Shown: positions 25,979 through 35,916, counted from the first letter of the stretch. The stretch: 64,000 bases of DNA from CAG-452 sp045531335 (GCA_045531335.1 JAZSDU010000034.1:1-64000), one strand, 5' to 3'. Numbers and translations are program-made. Notes: a model not told the origin generated them from the sequence alone.

Positions 25979-27766
25979 ATGTTTAATATTAAAGAAGAAC
26001 TTAAAAAACTTCCAGAAAAACCTGGAGTTTATATTATGAGAGATAAAGAAGATAATATTTTATATGTTGGTAAGGCTGTTGTATTAAAAAATAGAGTTAA
26101 GCAATACTTTCAAAAAAATAGTAAAACAGCAAGAATTCAAAAAATGGTATCACTAGTAGACCATTTTGAGTATATAGTTACAGATAATGAGGCAGAAGCT
26201 TTAATATTAGAGTGTAATCTTATAAAAAAGAACATGCCTAAATTTAACGTGCTTTTAAAAGATGATAAAACATATCCATATATAAAAATAGATATCAAGT
26301 CTGATTATCCAAATGTTTTTATAACAAGAAGATTTCAAAATGATGGTTCAAAATATTTTGGACCGTATGCGAATTCAGGAGCAGCTAAAGAAATGTTAGA
26401 TTTCATAAAGGGACGTTTTCAAATAAGACAATGCAAGAAGTTTAAAAGCAATCAAAGAGCATGCTTGAATTATCATATAAAAAAATGTCTTGCACCATGT
26501 GTAGGATATGTTAGCAAAGAAGAATATAAAAAACAAATAGATCAAATTATAATGCTTTTAGAAGGAAAAACAAAAGAGATAATTAGGGAGCTAGATAAAG
26601 AAATTATTGAACTTGCTTCAAAACAAGAATATGAAAAAGCAGCTGTTTTAAGAGATAAGAAGATTGCTATTGAAAGAATTTCAGAAAAGCAAAAAGTGTC
26701 TAACATCAATGAAAAAGCTATAGATGTTATTGGAATTGCTAAAAATGAGTTATCTATTTGTATAGAGATATTCTTTGTAAGAAACAGTAAAATGATCGGA
26801 AGAGAACACTATTTTTTTGAGAATTCAAATGAACTAACAGAAAACGAGACATTATCAGAATTCATAAAACAATATTATATAAATAAAATGGACTTACCTA
26901 ATAAAATAATGCTTCCTGAGGAAATAGAAGATATTACACTAATAGAAAATCTTTTATCTGAAAAATCGGATAAAAAAATAGAATTTAAAATTCCTCAGAA
27001 AGGCGAGAAATTAAGATTTATAGAGATGGCAAATAACAACGCTAAAATAACATTAGAAAACAGAACAAAAGAAAAAGAAGATATTGTATTAAGTTTAAAA
27101 GAAATATTGAAACTCGATAAATTGCCTAGAAAAATAGAATCTTTTGATATATCCAATATAGCAGGAAATTATATGGTGGCTGGGATGTGTGTAGCTAAAG
27201 ACGGAGTGATTAAAAAGAATTTAGCAAGAAGATTTAAAATAAAGACAGTTTTTGCACAGGATGATCCAAGATGTTTAGAAGAAGTTGTAACAAGGAGAAT
27301 TAAACATTCACTAGAGAATCCTAAAGGTGCTTTTGGAAAATTACCAGATGTAATTTTTGCAGATGGTGGAATTACTCAAATAAGAGCAATCAAGAAAGCA
27401 ATAAATATGTACGAAATAGATATACCAGTATTTGGAATGGTAAAAGATGATAAGCATAATACAAAAAAACTGATAGATGAAAATAAAAACGAAATTGAAT
27501 TAAATGATAATTTAATGAATTTTATAACTAATATGCAAGATGAAGTTCATAGAATAGCAATAGAATATAATAGAAAGCTAAGAGATAAAGATACAACTAA
27601 ATCTAGATTAGATGAAATAAAAGGAATAGGGGAGAAAAAGAAACAAAATCTACTTAAAGTATTTGGAAGCATAGAAGGAATAAAAAAGGCTAATATTTTA
27701 GAAATTTCAGAGGTAAAAGGAATAACAGAAGAATTAGCAAGAAAAATCAAGAAAGAGCTCTCATGA
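25979..27766 (+). CDS. uvrC: UvrABC excinuclease subunit C
   Basis: Makes both incisions in nucleotide excision repair. 595 residues: N-terminal GIY-YIG nuclease ('GVYIMRDKEDNILYVGKA', about 15-90), a Cys cluster 'CLNYHIKKCLAPC', a UVR motif ('LDKEIIELASKQEYEKAAVLRDK', about 200-225), the RNase H-like C-terminal nuclease ('ESFDISNIAG', 'VIFADGG') and a terminal helix-hairpin-helix pair ('IKGIGEKKKQNLLKVFGSIE'). Full length. Confidence 0.97.
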   Translation: MFNIKEELKKLPEKPGVYIMRDKEDNILYVGKAVVLKNRVKQYFQKNSKTARIQKMVSLVDHFEYIVTDNEAEALILECNLIKKNMPKFNVLLKDDKTYPYIKIDIKSDYPNVFITRRFQNDGSKYFGPYANSGAAKEMLDFIKGRFQIRQCKKFKSNQRACLNYHIKKCLAPCVGYVSKEEYKKQIDQIIMLLEGKTKEIIRELDKEIIELASKQEYEKAAVLRDKKIAIERISEKQKVSNINEKAIDVIGIAKNELSICIEIFFVRNSKMIGREHYFFENSNELTENETLSEFIKQYYINKMDLPNKIMLPEEIEDITLIENLLSEKSDKKIEFKIPQKGEKLRFIEMANNNAKITLENRTKEKEDIVLSLKEILKLDKLPRKIESFDISNIAGNYMVAGMCVAKDGVIKKNLARRFKIKTVFAQDDPRCLEEVVTRRIKHSLENPKGAFGKLPDVIFADGGITQIRAIKKAINMYEIDIPVFGMVKDDKHNTKKLIDENKNEIELNDNLMNFITNMQDEVHRIAIEYNRKLRDKDTTKSRLDEIKGIGEKKKQNLLKVFGSIEGIKKANILEISEVKGITEELARKIKKELS

Positions 27767-27835
27767 AAGTTGTAATATTTATTAAACACCCTGAATATTA
27801 TAGTACAAGATACTAAATATAAGGAGTGTTTAAAT

Positions 27836-28033
27836 ATGGTTGATATTACAAAAGAAGAATTTTGGGAAAATAGATATGAGGAAGTATCTAAAAAAGAAAA
27901 ACAAAATAGTAAAATAAAAGAATTTATTAGCAGACACAAAGTAATCACAACATTATTAATAAGTTTAGGAATATTAATGACAGTAAATACAATTTTGATA
28001 TATAATTTCTTTAAAATATTAACAGAGATGTAA
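27836..28033 (+). CDS. 65-aa membrane-anchored protein
   Basis: Not recognised. A charged N-terminal half with coiled-coil character (EEFWENRYEEVSKKEKQNSK) is followed by one hydrophobic helix at about 38-60. RBS 'aaggag' upstream. It lies between uvrC and the methyltransferase, same strand. Confidence 0.6.
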   Translation: MVDITKEEFWENRYEEVSKKEKQNSKIKEFISRHKVITTLLISLGILMTVNTILIYNFFKILTEM

Positions 28034-28077
28034 ATAATTAGATAGATTATAATTTATAGTAATAAAAGGAGTAAACA

Positions 28078-28939
28078 ATGAATATAGCAAAAGATTGGAA
28101 AGATTATGAAATAATTGATATGGCAAATGGGGAAAAACTAGAAAGATGGAAGAATGTAAAATTAGTAAGACCAGACCCACAAATTATTTGGAAAGAAAAA
28201 TCATTTCCAAAAGAATGGAACTCTGCAAATGCCGTATATAAAAGAAGCAATAAAGGAGGAGGGGGTTGGAGTTATAAAACTAAACTTCCTGAGAGCTGGC
28301 AAATAAAATATAAAGATCTTACATTTAATATAAAACCAATGGGATTTAAGCATACAGGACTTTTTCCAGAACAAGCTGTAAATTGGGATTGGATGATTGA
28401 TAAAATAAAAAATGCAAAGAGAGATATAAAAGTATTAAATTTATTTGCATATACAGGAGGAGCATCTGTTGCATGCCTTTATGCAGGAGCTTCTGTTTGT
28501 CATGTTGATAGTTCAAAGGGAATGGTGGCATGGGCGAAAGAAAATGTCACATCTTCAAAACTTCAAAATAGACCAATTAGATATATAGTAGATGACGTAG
28601 TTAAATTTGTAAACAGAGAGATAAGAAGAGGAAATAAATATGATGCAATTATAATGGATCCTCCATCGTATGGAAGAGGAGCTTCTCGGAGAAGTATGGC
28701 AATTTGAAAACAATATATCTGATTTAATAAAATTATGTTCAAATGTTCTGAGCGATAAACCACTATTTTTCTTAATAAATTCATACACAACGGGAATATC
28801 ATCAGAGGTTTTAGGAAATCTATTAAGGCTTAATTTGAATAAATATAATGGAAAGATTTCAGCAGGAGAAATTGGACTTCCAATGACTAATTCTAAATTG
28901 ATACTTCCTTGCGGCATTTACGGAAGATGGGAAAACTGA
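28078..28939 (+). CDS. class I SAM-dependent (rRNA) methyltransferase, +1 frameshift at CGG
   Basis: RlmI/RlmK-like 23S rRNA cytosine methyltransferase, about 286 residues after recoding. SAM motif I 'VLNLFAYTGGASVACLYAGA' (about 121-140), the acidic motif 'CHVDSSKGMVAWAKEN' and motif IV 'DAIIMDPPSYGRG' (about 190-202) are all in the zero frame. That frame stops at 28707 just after the motif. Skipping the C of CGG (28687) gives GAS-GEVWQFENNISDLIKL, the expected continuation, ending 28939 at 'CGIYGRWEN'. No N-terminal PUA domain. Confidence 0.88.
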
Positions 28940-28961
28940 TTATGTACATTTTATAAAACTT

Positions 28962-29013
28962 AAAAAATCATATATGAAAATAAGGAATAAAAATTTTCAT
29001 ATATGATTTTTTT
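28962..29013 (+). terminator. terminator after the methyltransferase
   Basis: aaaaaatcatatatgaaaa / ttttcatatatgattttttt, a strong 19-base stem with a T-run. Confidence 0.85.
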
Positions 29014-29085
29014 GATTTCATAAGTAAAAGCAAAATTACAGATAAATTGAATATAAAATCATCTTAATAAATGAGGTGATTTTAT

Positions 29086-29724
29086 TTGGTAGAAAAGTTG
29101 TGTAATAAAATAACAAGAAAGATTCAGAATAAAATGCCAGAAATAGATGAAGAAAGAGCAGAAATTATAAATTATGGACTTCAATTAGTATTTGGAGAAA
29201 TTCCAAAAACTTTTATATTGCTATTTATTGCTTATATATTTGGGGTTCTAGAACTTTCAATATTAGCATTAATTTTTATAATGCCATATAGGACTTTCTC
29301 AGGAGGAGTACATCTAAAAACTCATATTGGATGCATAGTTGCAACAAGTTTAATGTACACAGGAAATGCATTTTTAAGTAAAAGTATTGTTATAGAACCA
29401 TTGTATATAAAGTATACCGTTATAGCTTTAGTATGGATTTTTAGTATGTTTATGATTAAATTATATGCTCCTGCAGATACAGAATCAGTTCCAATTTTAA
29501 GGAAAAAGGATAGAGATTTAAAGAGAAAATTATCTTATATAACTATGACATTAACTTTAGTAATTGCAATTTTTATAAACAGCTCTACAATATCAAATTT
29601 ATTGATATTTGGAACCTTAATCCAAACAATTACAATAACAAGATTTATCTATAAAATAACAAATAATAAATATGGACATGAAGAATATGTAAGAGCTAAT
29701 AAGATAATAGATAATTTAGCCTAA
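29086..29724 (+). CDS. agrB: AgrB-like peptide-processing protease
   Basis: Membrane cysteine endopeptidase that trims and cyclises the AgrD peptide. 212 residues from a TTG start behind 'gaggtg'. About five hydrophobic segments. The AgrB signature 'RTFSGGVHLKTHIGC' near residues 66-80 carries the catalytic His and Cys. The next gene encodes an AgrD-like precursor, and an AgrC/AgrA pair lies convergent, making a whole quorum-sensing circuit. Confidence 0.93.
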   Translation: MVEKLCNKITRKIQNKMPEIDEERAEIINYGLQLVFGEIPKTFILLFIAYIFGVLELSILALIFIMPYRTFSGGVHLKTHIGCIVATSLMYTGNAFLSKSIVIEPLYIKYTVIALVWIFSMFMIKLYAPADTESVPILRKKDRDLKRKLSYITMTLTLVIAIFINSSTISNLLIFGTLIQTITITRFIYKITNNKYGHEEYVRANKIIDNLA

Positions 29725-29768
29725 CTTAAAAATACATATACAAAACAAAAGATAAAGGAGGGATAAAT

Positions 29769-29888
29769 ATGTTAAAACTATTAGCAAAGGTTGCAGAAAA
29801 ATATGCAAAATCTACAAATACAGCATGTATGTTTTGGATTTCTTGGCATCAACCAAAAATGCCAGCATCTTTAATAAAAAAAGATTAA
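29769..29888 (+). CDS. agrD: AgrD-like cyclic lactone autoinducer precursor
   Basis: A 39-residue peptide. An amphipathic leader (MLKLLAKVAEKYAKSTNT) is followed by ACMFWISWHQPKMPASLIKKD. The C-terminal 'WHQPKMP..L' block is the AgrB recognition motif of cyclic lactone autoinducer peptides. The Cys at residue 20 would form the thiolactone, giving a ring rich in aromatic residues. RBS 'aaaggaggg' precedes ATG. The exact mature peptide is inferred. Confidence 0.9.
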   Translation: MLKLLAKVAEKYAKSTNTACMFWISWHQPKMPASLIKKD

Positions 29889-29913
29889 TTAAACAACAAG
29901 TTGATTTCATACA

Positions 29914-29988
29914 AAAAGAAGCTGATTCGACACAGCTTCTTTATTATGTAATAGGAAAGTTTGACTTTATTGCCTGTTGAAACTTCCT
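29914..29988. terminator. two hairpins between convergent agrD and agrC
   Basis: 29914-29943: aaaaagaagctg-attcgaca-cagcttcttt with T's, for agrBD. 29952-29988: aggaaagttt...aaacttcct, for the minus-strand agrC side. Confidence 0.75.
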
Positions 29989-29998
29989 CTTTTCTTGT

Positions 29999-31354
29999 TT
30001 AAAAATAAATTTCTAATTGTTGTTTAAATAGTTTATTGTCTTTTGTTGTATATAAATTTAAATTATTATTTTTCTTTAAAATTTGTCTTACTTCCCAAAG
30101 GCCTAATCCATGACTTTTGCCATCATCTTTTGTTTTAGAAGTATAACCTTTTTCAAAAATCCTATCAGTATTTACATCTTTATTTGAATATGTATTTTCA
30201 ATTACAAATAATTGTCTATTTGCTTTATTATCTTTTCTAATTGTAATATTAATTTCTTTTTCATCGCATTTACTACTTGCTTCAATACTGTTGTCTAAAA
30301 GTATTCCAAGAATTCTAGTTAAATCATAAGTTTTAATATTTAAGGTTTCTAAATCTAAAAATACTTCGAAATTCATTTTAATTCCAACTTCTTCAGCTTT
30401 ATGATATTTAGAGGTAAGCAAACTATATACAGCAGGATTATTAATTAATTCTGGGTTAAGTATTGCTAAATTATTAATCTTTTGGCAGTCAGTCATTAAG
30501 TCAGAATAATAATCTTTTAATCCATCCATATTTTCAGTAGAAATATATCCACCTATTGCTTGAACAATATTATTAAAATCATGCTTAAATCCTCTAATAT
30601 TATCATAAAGGATTGTTAAAGTTTTATTATATAATTTTTCTTCTTCCAATCTTTCAGTTGTTATTTCTAATTTGTTTGTCCTAGATAAACTATATATACT
30701 TATAAAAAAGTATATTAATATAACGATTAGATTTATTATAATAATATTTAGTGGCAATGCATCTATATAAATTACTGCTATATACACTTGCATAGAGATA
30801 GCTATAATTCCAACTATAAAATTTATCAATAATGGACTAACATTTTTCTTTTGTATTTTGCTAATTAAAGATATATTAATATTCTTTTTATTAATAAATA
30901 TATATAATAAATATGCTAAAAAATATACAAAACATGAATATAATATTTTAAATAGTGGTATTTTTGAAATCATTTGAGAATTTATACCACATGAAATGCA
31001 TGATATCATTGCTATTAAAACTATAACTAAAAAAGAAATATATTGAATGATGTCAGAAAGTATGGATTTTAATATACCAGTTTTAAATATAAAATAAACT
31101 GATATTGGACAAGCTATAATATTTATAAATGTGTTATAAGGAGCTGGAACAGACCATGCAGTAATTATTCCAATTACACCAAGAATTAATACATATAGAA
31201 TTTTTTGTTTTGTGCTTGATTTTATTCTAAGTATAGTAGTAAATAAAAGCATTGATACATACATTTCAACAAAAACAAAAGGGCTACATATTAGAATAGC
31301 CAAAGATTCATTTTCCGTTGTTAATGCGTTCCATATTGTTTGTAAAATTTCCAT
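29999..31354 (-). CDS. agrC: AgrC-like GHKL sensor histidine kinase
   Basis: Receptor for the cyclic peptide. The 451-residue protein has about six to seven hydrophobic segments in the first 225 residues, then a dimerisation helix with the phospho-acceptor His in 'IRGFKHDFNNIVQAIGGY' (about 258). A GHKL-type ATPase domain follows: N-box 'ILGILLDNSIEASSKC', G-box 'SHGLGLWEVRQIL'. Start ATG 31354 has RBS 'ggagg' inside the last codons of agrA and overlaps it by 47 bases, so the two are coupled. Confidence 0.93.
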   Translation of the reverse strand: MEILQTIWNALTTENESLAILICSPFVFVEMYVSMLLFTTILRIKSSTKQKILYVLILGVIGIITAWSVPAPYNTFINIIACPISVYFIFKTGILKSILSDIIQYISFLVIVLIAMISCISCGINSQMISKIPLFKILYSCFVYFLAYLLYIFINKKNINISLISKIQKKNVSPLLINFIVGIIAISMQVYIAVIYIDALPLNIIIINLIVILIYFFISIYSLSRTNKLEITTERLEEEKLYNKTLTILYDNIRGFKHDFNNIVQAIGGYISTENMDGLKDYYSDLMTDCQKINNLAILNPELINNPAVYSLLTSKYHKAEEVGIKMNFEVFLDLETLNIKTYDLTRILGILLDNSIEASSKCDEKEINITIRKDNKANRQLFVIENTYSNKDVNTDRIFEKGYTSKTKDDGKSHGLGLWEVRQILKKNNNLNLYTTKDNKLFKQQLEIYF

Positions 31355-32048
31355 TTTTTAAAACCTCCATTATTTCATTTTTATATTTAGCTCCTATTGA
31401 ACAAGAAGCAGTTGGTGAAAACAATATCGTATTTTTGTTATAATCTATATCACTAATATTTTCTACATTTGCAATATAAGATTTGTGACATCTTATAAAA
31501 TTTTCTGGCAGACAACTTTTAATCTGATTAAAAGAGCTGTATGTTTCATAAGTACGCGTATTAGTACAAAATACTAACTTCATTCCATCTTTTTTAATAT
31601 AATTTACTTCATCTTGATTTATTATAGTCTTATTGTTATTTAATCTAATAAACTTAGATGGAGTAGATTTTATATCATCCATTAATCTAAGTATTGTTTC
31701 TTCTAATCTTTCATCAACAATAGGTTTGGGCAAATAATCAAAAGTTTTGTACTTGTAAGCAATGAGTGCATATTCTAAATGCCCTGTAGTAAATATTATA
31801 TAAACATCCTTGTTTTTCTTCCTTACTATATTTGCAATATCACAGCCATTTAAATCAGATTTCAAGTTTATATCTAGAATTAAAACATCTACTTTGTTGT
31901 GTCCTATGTGATTTATTACGTCTGAGGCAGTAGTAGCTTTTAAGGTTATATCAGCATCAATAGCATTTTTTATAAAAATTGAATCTAACATTTTACATAG
32001 CTTATTAAGTATAGAAGGATTATCATCACAGACAACAAAATTTAACAT
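31308..32048 (-). CDS. agrA: AgrA-like LytTR response regulator
   Basis: 246 residues. The N-terminal receiver domain has acidic residues 'CDDN' at about 8-10, phospho-acceptor Asp in 'VDVLILDINLKSDLNG' (about 59), Thr in 'IIFTTGH' and Lys in 'YLPKP'. The C-terminal LytTR DNA-binding domain (about 135-240) has 'NFIRCHKSYIANVENI'. It should activate agrBD and target genes on receipt of phosphate from AgrC. RBS 'ggaggcatat' on the minus strand. The 207-base region upstream holds only AT-rich sequence. Confidence 0.93.
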   Translation of the reverse strand: MLNFVVCDDNPSILNKLCKMLDSIFIKNAIDADITLKATTASDVINHIGHNKVDVLILDINLKSDLNGCDIANIVRKKNKDVYIIFTTGHLEYALIAYKYKTFDYLPKPIVDERLEETILRLMDDIKSTPSKFIRLNNNKTIINQDEVNYIKKDGMKLVFCTNTRTYETYSSFNQIKSCLPENFIRCHKSYIANVENISDIDYNKNTILFSPTASCSIGAKYKNEIMEVLKNGNFTNNMERINNGK

Positions 32049-32255
32049 ATATGCCTCCTACCCGTAATATAATTTATAGAGAAAAAGAATGAAATAAATC
32101 ATTCTCACAAATTAAAAAAATTCCTTAATTTTCCAAAAATATATTTTAAATATAATGCAAAAAGAAAATAATGTCAATATAAAAAGAATAAAAAGATAAA
32201 TTTGAAAATTATACATTTTTTTAACATATTTATAAGTAAATAGGAGGAGATGTTA

Positions 32256-33071
32256 ATGAAGGAAAAAAAGTTGATATATATACTGTTTGGAGTGATTATA
32301 TGTGTATTCACATTTAGTATTATGACCTTGAATACTAACCTCAATGAGGCAAGTATAGAAACTAGTTCTACATCAGTTTTATCTAATAAAAAAATAGGGT
32401 GGGGAATTAAAAGAGCACAAAATCACGAGCAACCAGATTTAGGAAGTAGTAACTTAAAATTGCTACAAGAATTTGATGGAATTGCAATGGGAAATAATGA
32501 AGATAAATATGTCTATCTAACTTTTGATAATGGATATGAAGCGGGGTATACATCTAAATTGTTAGATACATTAAAAGAGAATAATGTAAAGGCAGCTTTT
32601 TTTATAACAGCACATTATTTTAATACCGAGCCAGAATTAGTTCAAAGAATGGTTGACGAAGGGCATATTGTAGGAAATCATACAGTTAATCATAAAAGTA
32701 TGCCAGACTTAGATGATGAAAAAATAAAAGAGGAAATAATGGATTTACATACAGCTATATATGAAAAGTTTGGATATGAAATGAAATATATAAGACCACC
32801 TATGGGTGAATTTAGTGAGAGAACATTAAGTTTAATAAAAGGTCTTGGGTATAAGGCAACAATGTGGAGTTTAGCATACGATGATTGGGATGAAAATAAA
32901 CAAGGAAGAGAAGAATATGGGAAGAACAAAGTGATATCAAATATTCATAATGGTGCAATAATATTATTACATGCAAATTCAGAGGATAATTGTAATATTT
33001 TAGATGTTTGCATAAAAGAAATAAAACAGATGGGGTATGAATTTAAAACATTAGACGAATTTAGAGAATAG
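32256..33071 (+). CDS. pdaA: PdaA-like polysaccharide deacetylase
   Basis: A family that removes acetyl from N-acetylmuramic acid during spore-cortex delta-lactam formation. 271 residues from ATG 32256 (8 bases after GGAGG; an earlier ATG at 32250 is too close). An N-terminal signal anchor (residues 5-23). NodB domain: 'YVYLTFDNGYEAGYTSKLLD' (the TFDNGYE block typical of PdaA), zinc His pair 'GNHTVNHKSM', 'RPPMGEF' and 'LLHANSED'. It lies upstream of yqfC-yqfD, another sporulation pair. Confidence 0.9.
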   Translation: MKEKKLIYILFGVIICVFTFSIMTLNTNLNEASIETSSTSVLSNKKIGWGIKRAQNHEQPDLGSSNLKLLQEFDGIAMGNNEDKYVYLTFDNGYEAGYTSKLLDTLKENNVKAAFFITAHYFNTEPELVQRMVDEGHIVGNHTVNHKSMPDLDDEKIKEEIMDLHTAIYEKFGYEMKYIRPPMGEFSERTLSLIKGLGYKATMWSLAYDDWDENKQGREEYGKNKVISNIHNGAIILLHANSEDNCNILDVCIKEIKQMGYEFKTLDEFRE

Positions 33072-33117
33072 AATAAATTTGAATCTACAAATAACAGTTT
33101 ATATAAGTGAGGTAGAA

Positions 33118-33411
33118 ATGAAAAGAAACAATAGGTTTTCAAGTAAAATAGATAAGATTCTAGAAGTTCCAAGAGAATTAACAGACAATAGTCCTAAAAT
33201 AACTATAATTGGATTTGACGAAATGTTAATAGAAAACTACAAAGGAATTTTAGAGTACGAAGATTTTTTTATAAAAATTAATACAGGTTTAGGAAATATA
33301 AATATAAATGGATTTAACTTAGGATTAGAACAAGTTACAGAAGATGATATATCTGTTAAAGGGAAAATTGAAAGTATTGATATTGAAAGAGTAATTGATG
33401 ATGATAAATAA
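33118..33411 (+). CDS. yqfC: Sporulation protein YqfC
   Basis: A 97-residue protein from ATG 33118 (RBS 'gtgaggtag'). 'RFSSKIDKILEVPRELTDNSPKITIIGFDEMLIENYKGILEYED' is the YqfC pattern. Always linked to yqfD in spore formers, as here. Expressed in the mother cell in relatives; molecular role unknown. Confidence 0.9.
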   Translation: MKRNNRFSSKIDKILEVPRELTDNSPKITIIGFDEMLIENYKGILEYEDFFIKINTGLGNININGFNLGLEQVTEDDISVKGKIESIDIERVIDDDK

Positions 33412-33437
33412 AAGTCAATGAAATGGAGGTGACAAAC

Positions 33438-34623
33438 TTGTTCTTAAAGATATTATTAAACTATATAACTGGATATGTTAATATTAAAGTAGAAAGTTAT
33501 TTTATAGAGAGATTTATAAATATTTGTGTAAGCAAAAAGATACTTTTATGGAATATGAAAAGAGAAAAATCTAGTTTATTATATGCTAATATTAGTATTA
33601 GAGATTATAAAAGGATAAGGCAAATAGCTAAAAAAACAAAATCAATAATAAGCATAAAAAATAAGAAAGGATTACCTTTTGTATTGCATAAATACAGAAA
33701 AAGAAAATTATTTTTAGGTTTTTTAATAATTGTTTGTTTAGGATTATTTATAACTTCAAACTTTATATGGAATATAGAAATTAAAGGAAACATCAATATT
33801 AATACAAAAGAAATAATAGAAGAATTAAGTAAAGAGGGGCTAAAAGTAGGAACAAGTAAAAATAAGGTAGATGCAAACCATATTATTAATAAAATAAGAT
33901 TAAACAGAAATGATATTGCATGGATAGGAATAAGTATGAAAGGAACAAATGCAATTGTAGAGATAAAAGAGACGGATAAAGCTCCTCAAATTATAGATGA
34001 AAATGAATATTGCAATATAGTATCTAATAAAACAGCAATGATAACAAAAATAAATGTACAAAATGGTACTGCCGTAGTAAGTGTTGGAGATATAGTAAAA
34101 GAAGGGGATTTATTAGTTGCAGGATATTTAGAGGGCAAATATACGGGAATTAGATATGTACATTCTAAAGCTGATATAGAAGCTAAAGTGTGGTATTCAA
34201 AAAAAGAAAAATTTTATTTAAATCAAGAAATCCAAGTGCCCACAGGTGCTACGGAAGAAAAGTATACATTAAATATAAATAAATTTAAAATAAATTTTTA
34301 TAAAACCCTTTCAAAATTTGAAAATTATGATACAATAAATGAAAATAAAAAATTAATGTTATTTTCAAATTTTTATTTACCAATTGAACTTGTAAAAACA
34401 ACCAATTACGAATACGAAAAACAGATGAAAACGTATACGGAAGAAGAACTCACTCGGAATTGCAACTAAAAAGTTGCAAGAAGAATTAGAAGAACAAATA
34501 GAAAATAAAGAGAACATAGTAAACAAACAAGTAAATGTATACGGAAATGAAGGTTATATAGAAGTAGAAGTCATATATGAAGTGCTTGAAAAAATAGGTA
34601 ATAAAGAAAAAATAATATTTTAA
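33438..34623 (+). CDS. yqfD: Sporulation protein YqfD, +1 frameshift at CGG
   Basis: About 394 residues from TTG 33438 (RBS 'ggaggtgacaaac'; the ATG at 33423 lies within the RBS). A membrane segment (about 90-110, 'LFLGFLIIVCLGLFITSNFIW') precedes the large outer domain. The zero frame ends at 34469 ('ELTRN CN'). Skipping the C of CGG at 34455 gives ELT-GIATKKLQEELEEQIENKENIV and stops at 34623, 18 bases before the next start. That C-terminal stretch is part of the family, so the shift is needed for full length. Confidence 0.9.
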
Positions 34624-34641
34624 AAAGCAAAGGGTGATATT

Positions 34642-35853
34642 ATGGAACAAAAGAGCCTAAGGGTTTTAGATACGAACAAAACTTTTTTTACAAAAATAAC
34701 TAGCACTATTACAAAAATGCTTATACCAACAAAAGTAGGTATAAACAGTATAATGATTTCAATGAAAAGAAATAATTTATTAAAAGCTTATTCAAACTAT
34801 ATTTTGGCTTTAGAACAAGATGATATTGAGAGAAAAGAAGCTTTATTAAAAAAATATGAAGATTTATATAGCTTGTATCTTGAAGCAATAGATAAATACA
34901 TAATGGATTCTGTTTACAAAAAAGTAAAGAATGGAACAGCATCTAATTTTGAAAAAGATGCCCTAAGTAAATATTACCTAATTGTTAGTTTAAAGGAAAA
35001 ACAATATTTAGAATATAAATATAAAAAACAAGAATATTTGTTGAAAGTAGATTATGAGTCTGTTATTAACTTAAAGAAAGAAGCTATAATAGAAAAATAT
35101 AATAGATTTTATGTATCAAAAATGGATTCATTCTATAAGGGATTATTAAAAAATTATTCTGTACAATTGGCAGATACAGTTACAAGTAAAGTAGAATCGA
35201 TAGAAAATATATACAGTAAAATTTTTACTGGTCTAGAGAGCTATATTTCTGATATTTTACCTATTAAATTAAGATTAGATGAAAAAAATGAATATAAAAA
35301 CATAGTTGAAGACTATGAGAAATACGAAATTATGCAAGTTGGTAAATTAGATGAAAAAGATAAAATAAAGAAAAAAATGGTGTTATTAGGAATCAGTAGA
35401 AGTCTTTTTACACACAGCTTGCCACTAATTGCAGCAGAGCAATGTTATATTAAACTTATAAAGGATTCTAGAAAATTAATTGTGAAATCTGAGAATAAAA
35501 CAAAAAGGGATAAGGCTTTTGAATTGCTTACAGAATTAATAGAAGAATATAATATAAAATTATTATCAACTAAAGTATATTGGGACAGGCCACAGGAAAG
35601 AGAAGAATATAAGAAATTCTGGAGCAAGTACAATGATATTGTTAAAGCAGATAACGAACAAGATAAATTAAAACAAAAGCAAATATTATTCTTAAGAAAT
35701 GATTTGAAAAAACTAAGCAAAAGCAAAAAGAATTATAATGAAATTATAAATATAATAAAAGAAAAACTAGTAGAACTAGGCGCTATGAGAAAAATAAAAA
35801 ATAGCTATAAAACAATAGAAAATAATTATAAAAAAACAAAAAAAGCTGTTTGA
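34642..35853 (+). CDS. 403-aa helical protein of unknown function
   Basis: Not recognised. Almost wholly helical, lysine/glutamate-rich and without membrane segments. Long stretches look like coiled coil (about 45-190 and 285-400). It lies where phoH is found in most Clostridia (between yqfD and ybeY) but has no P-loop. RBS 'aaagggtgat' precedes ATG. Base and codon use match the neighbours. Confidence 0.7.
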   Translation: MEQKSLRVLDTNKTFFTKITSTITKMLIPTKVGINSIMISMKRNNLLKAYSNYILALEQDDIERKEALLKKYEDLYSLYLEAIDKYIMDSVYKKVKNGTASNFEKDALSKYYLIVSLKEKQYLEYKYKKQEYLLKVDYESVINLKKEAIIEKYNRFYVSKMDSFYKGLLKNYSVQLADTVTSKVESIENIYSKIFTGLESYISDILPIKLRLDEKNEYKNIVEDYEKYEIMQVGKLDEKDKIKKKMVLLGISRSLFTHSLPLIAAEQCYIKLIKDSRKLIVKSENKTKRDKAFELLTELIEEYNIKLLSTKVYWDRPQEREEYKKFWSKYNDIVKADNEQDKLKQKQILFLRNDLKKLSKSKKNYNEIINIIKEKLVELGAMRKIKNSYKTIENNYKKTKKAV

Positions 35854-35873
35854 TAGGTAGTAAGGGCAAAGAT

Positions 35874-35898
35874 GTAGGGGCGAGCATCGCTCGTCCGC
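35874..35898 (+). repeat. REP-like palindrome
   Basis: gtaggggcgagcatcgctcgtccgc; the same sequence occurs at 46541-46565. 19 bases before ybeY. Confidence 0.85.
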
Positions 35899-35916
35899 AA
35901 AAAGAGGTAAAGTATA

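Noticed and set aside
29999..32048. Possible in-frame CGG in agrC/agrA (ccg near 31316 on the plus strand)
   Set aside because: In both reading frames the triplet is split (acg-gaa and aac-gga), so no CGG codon is read.
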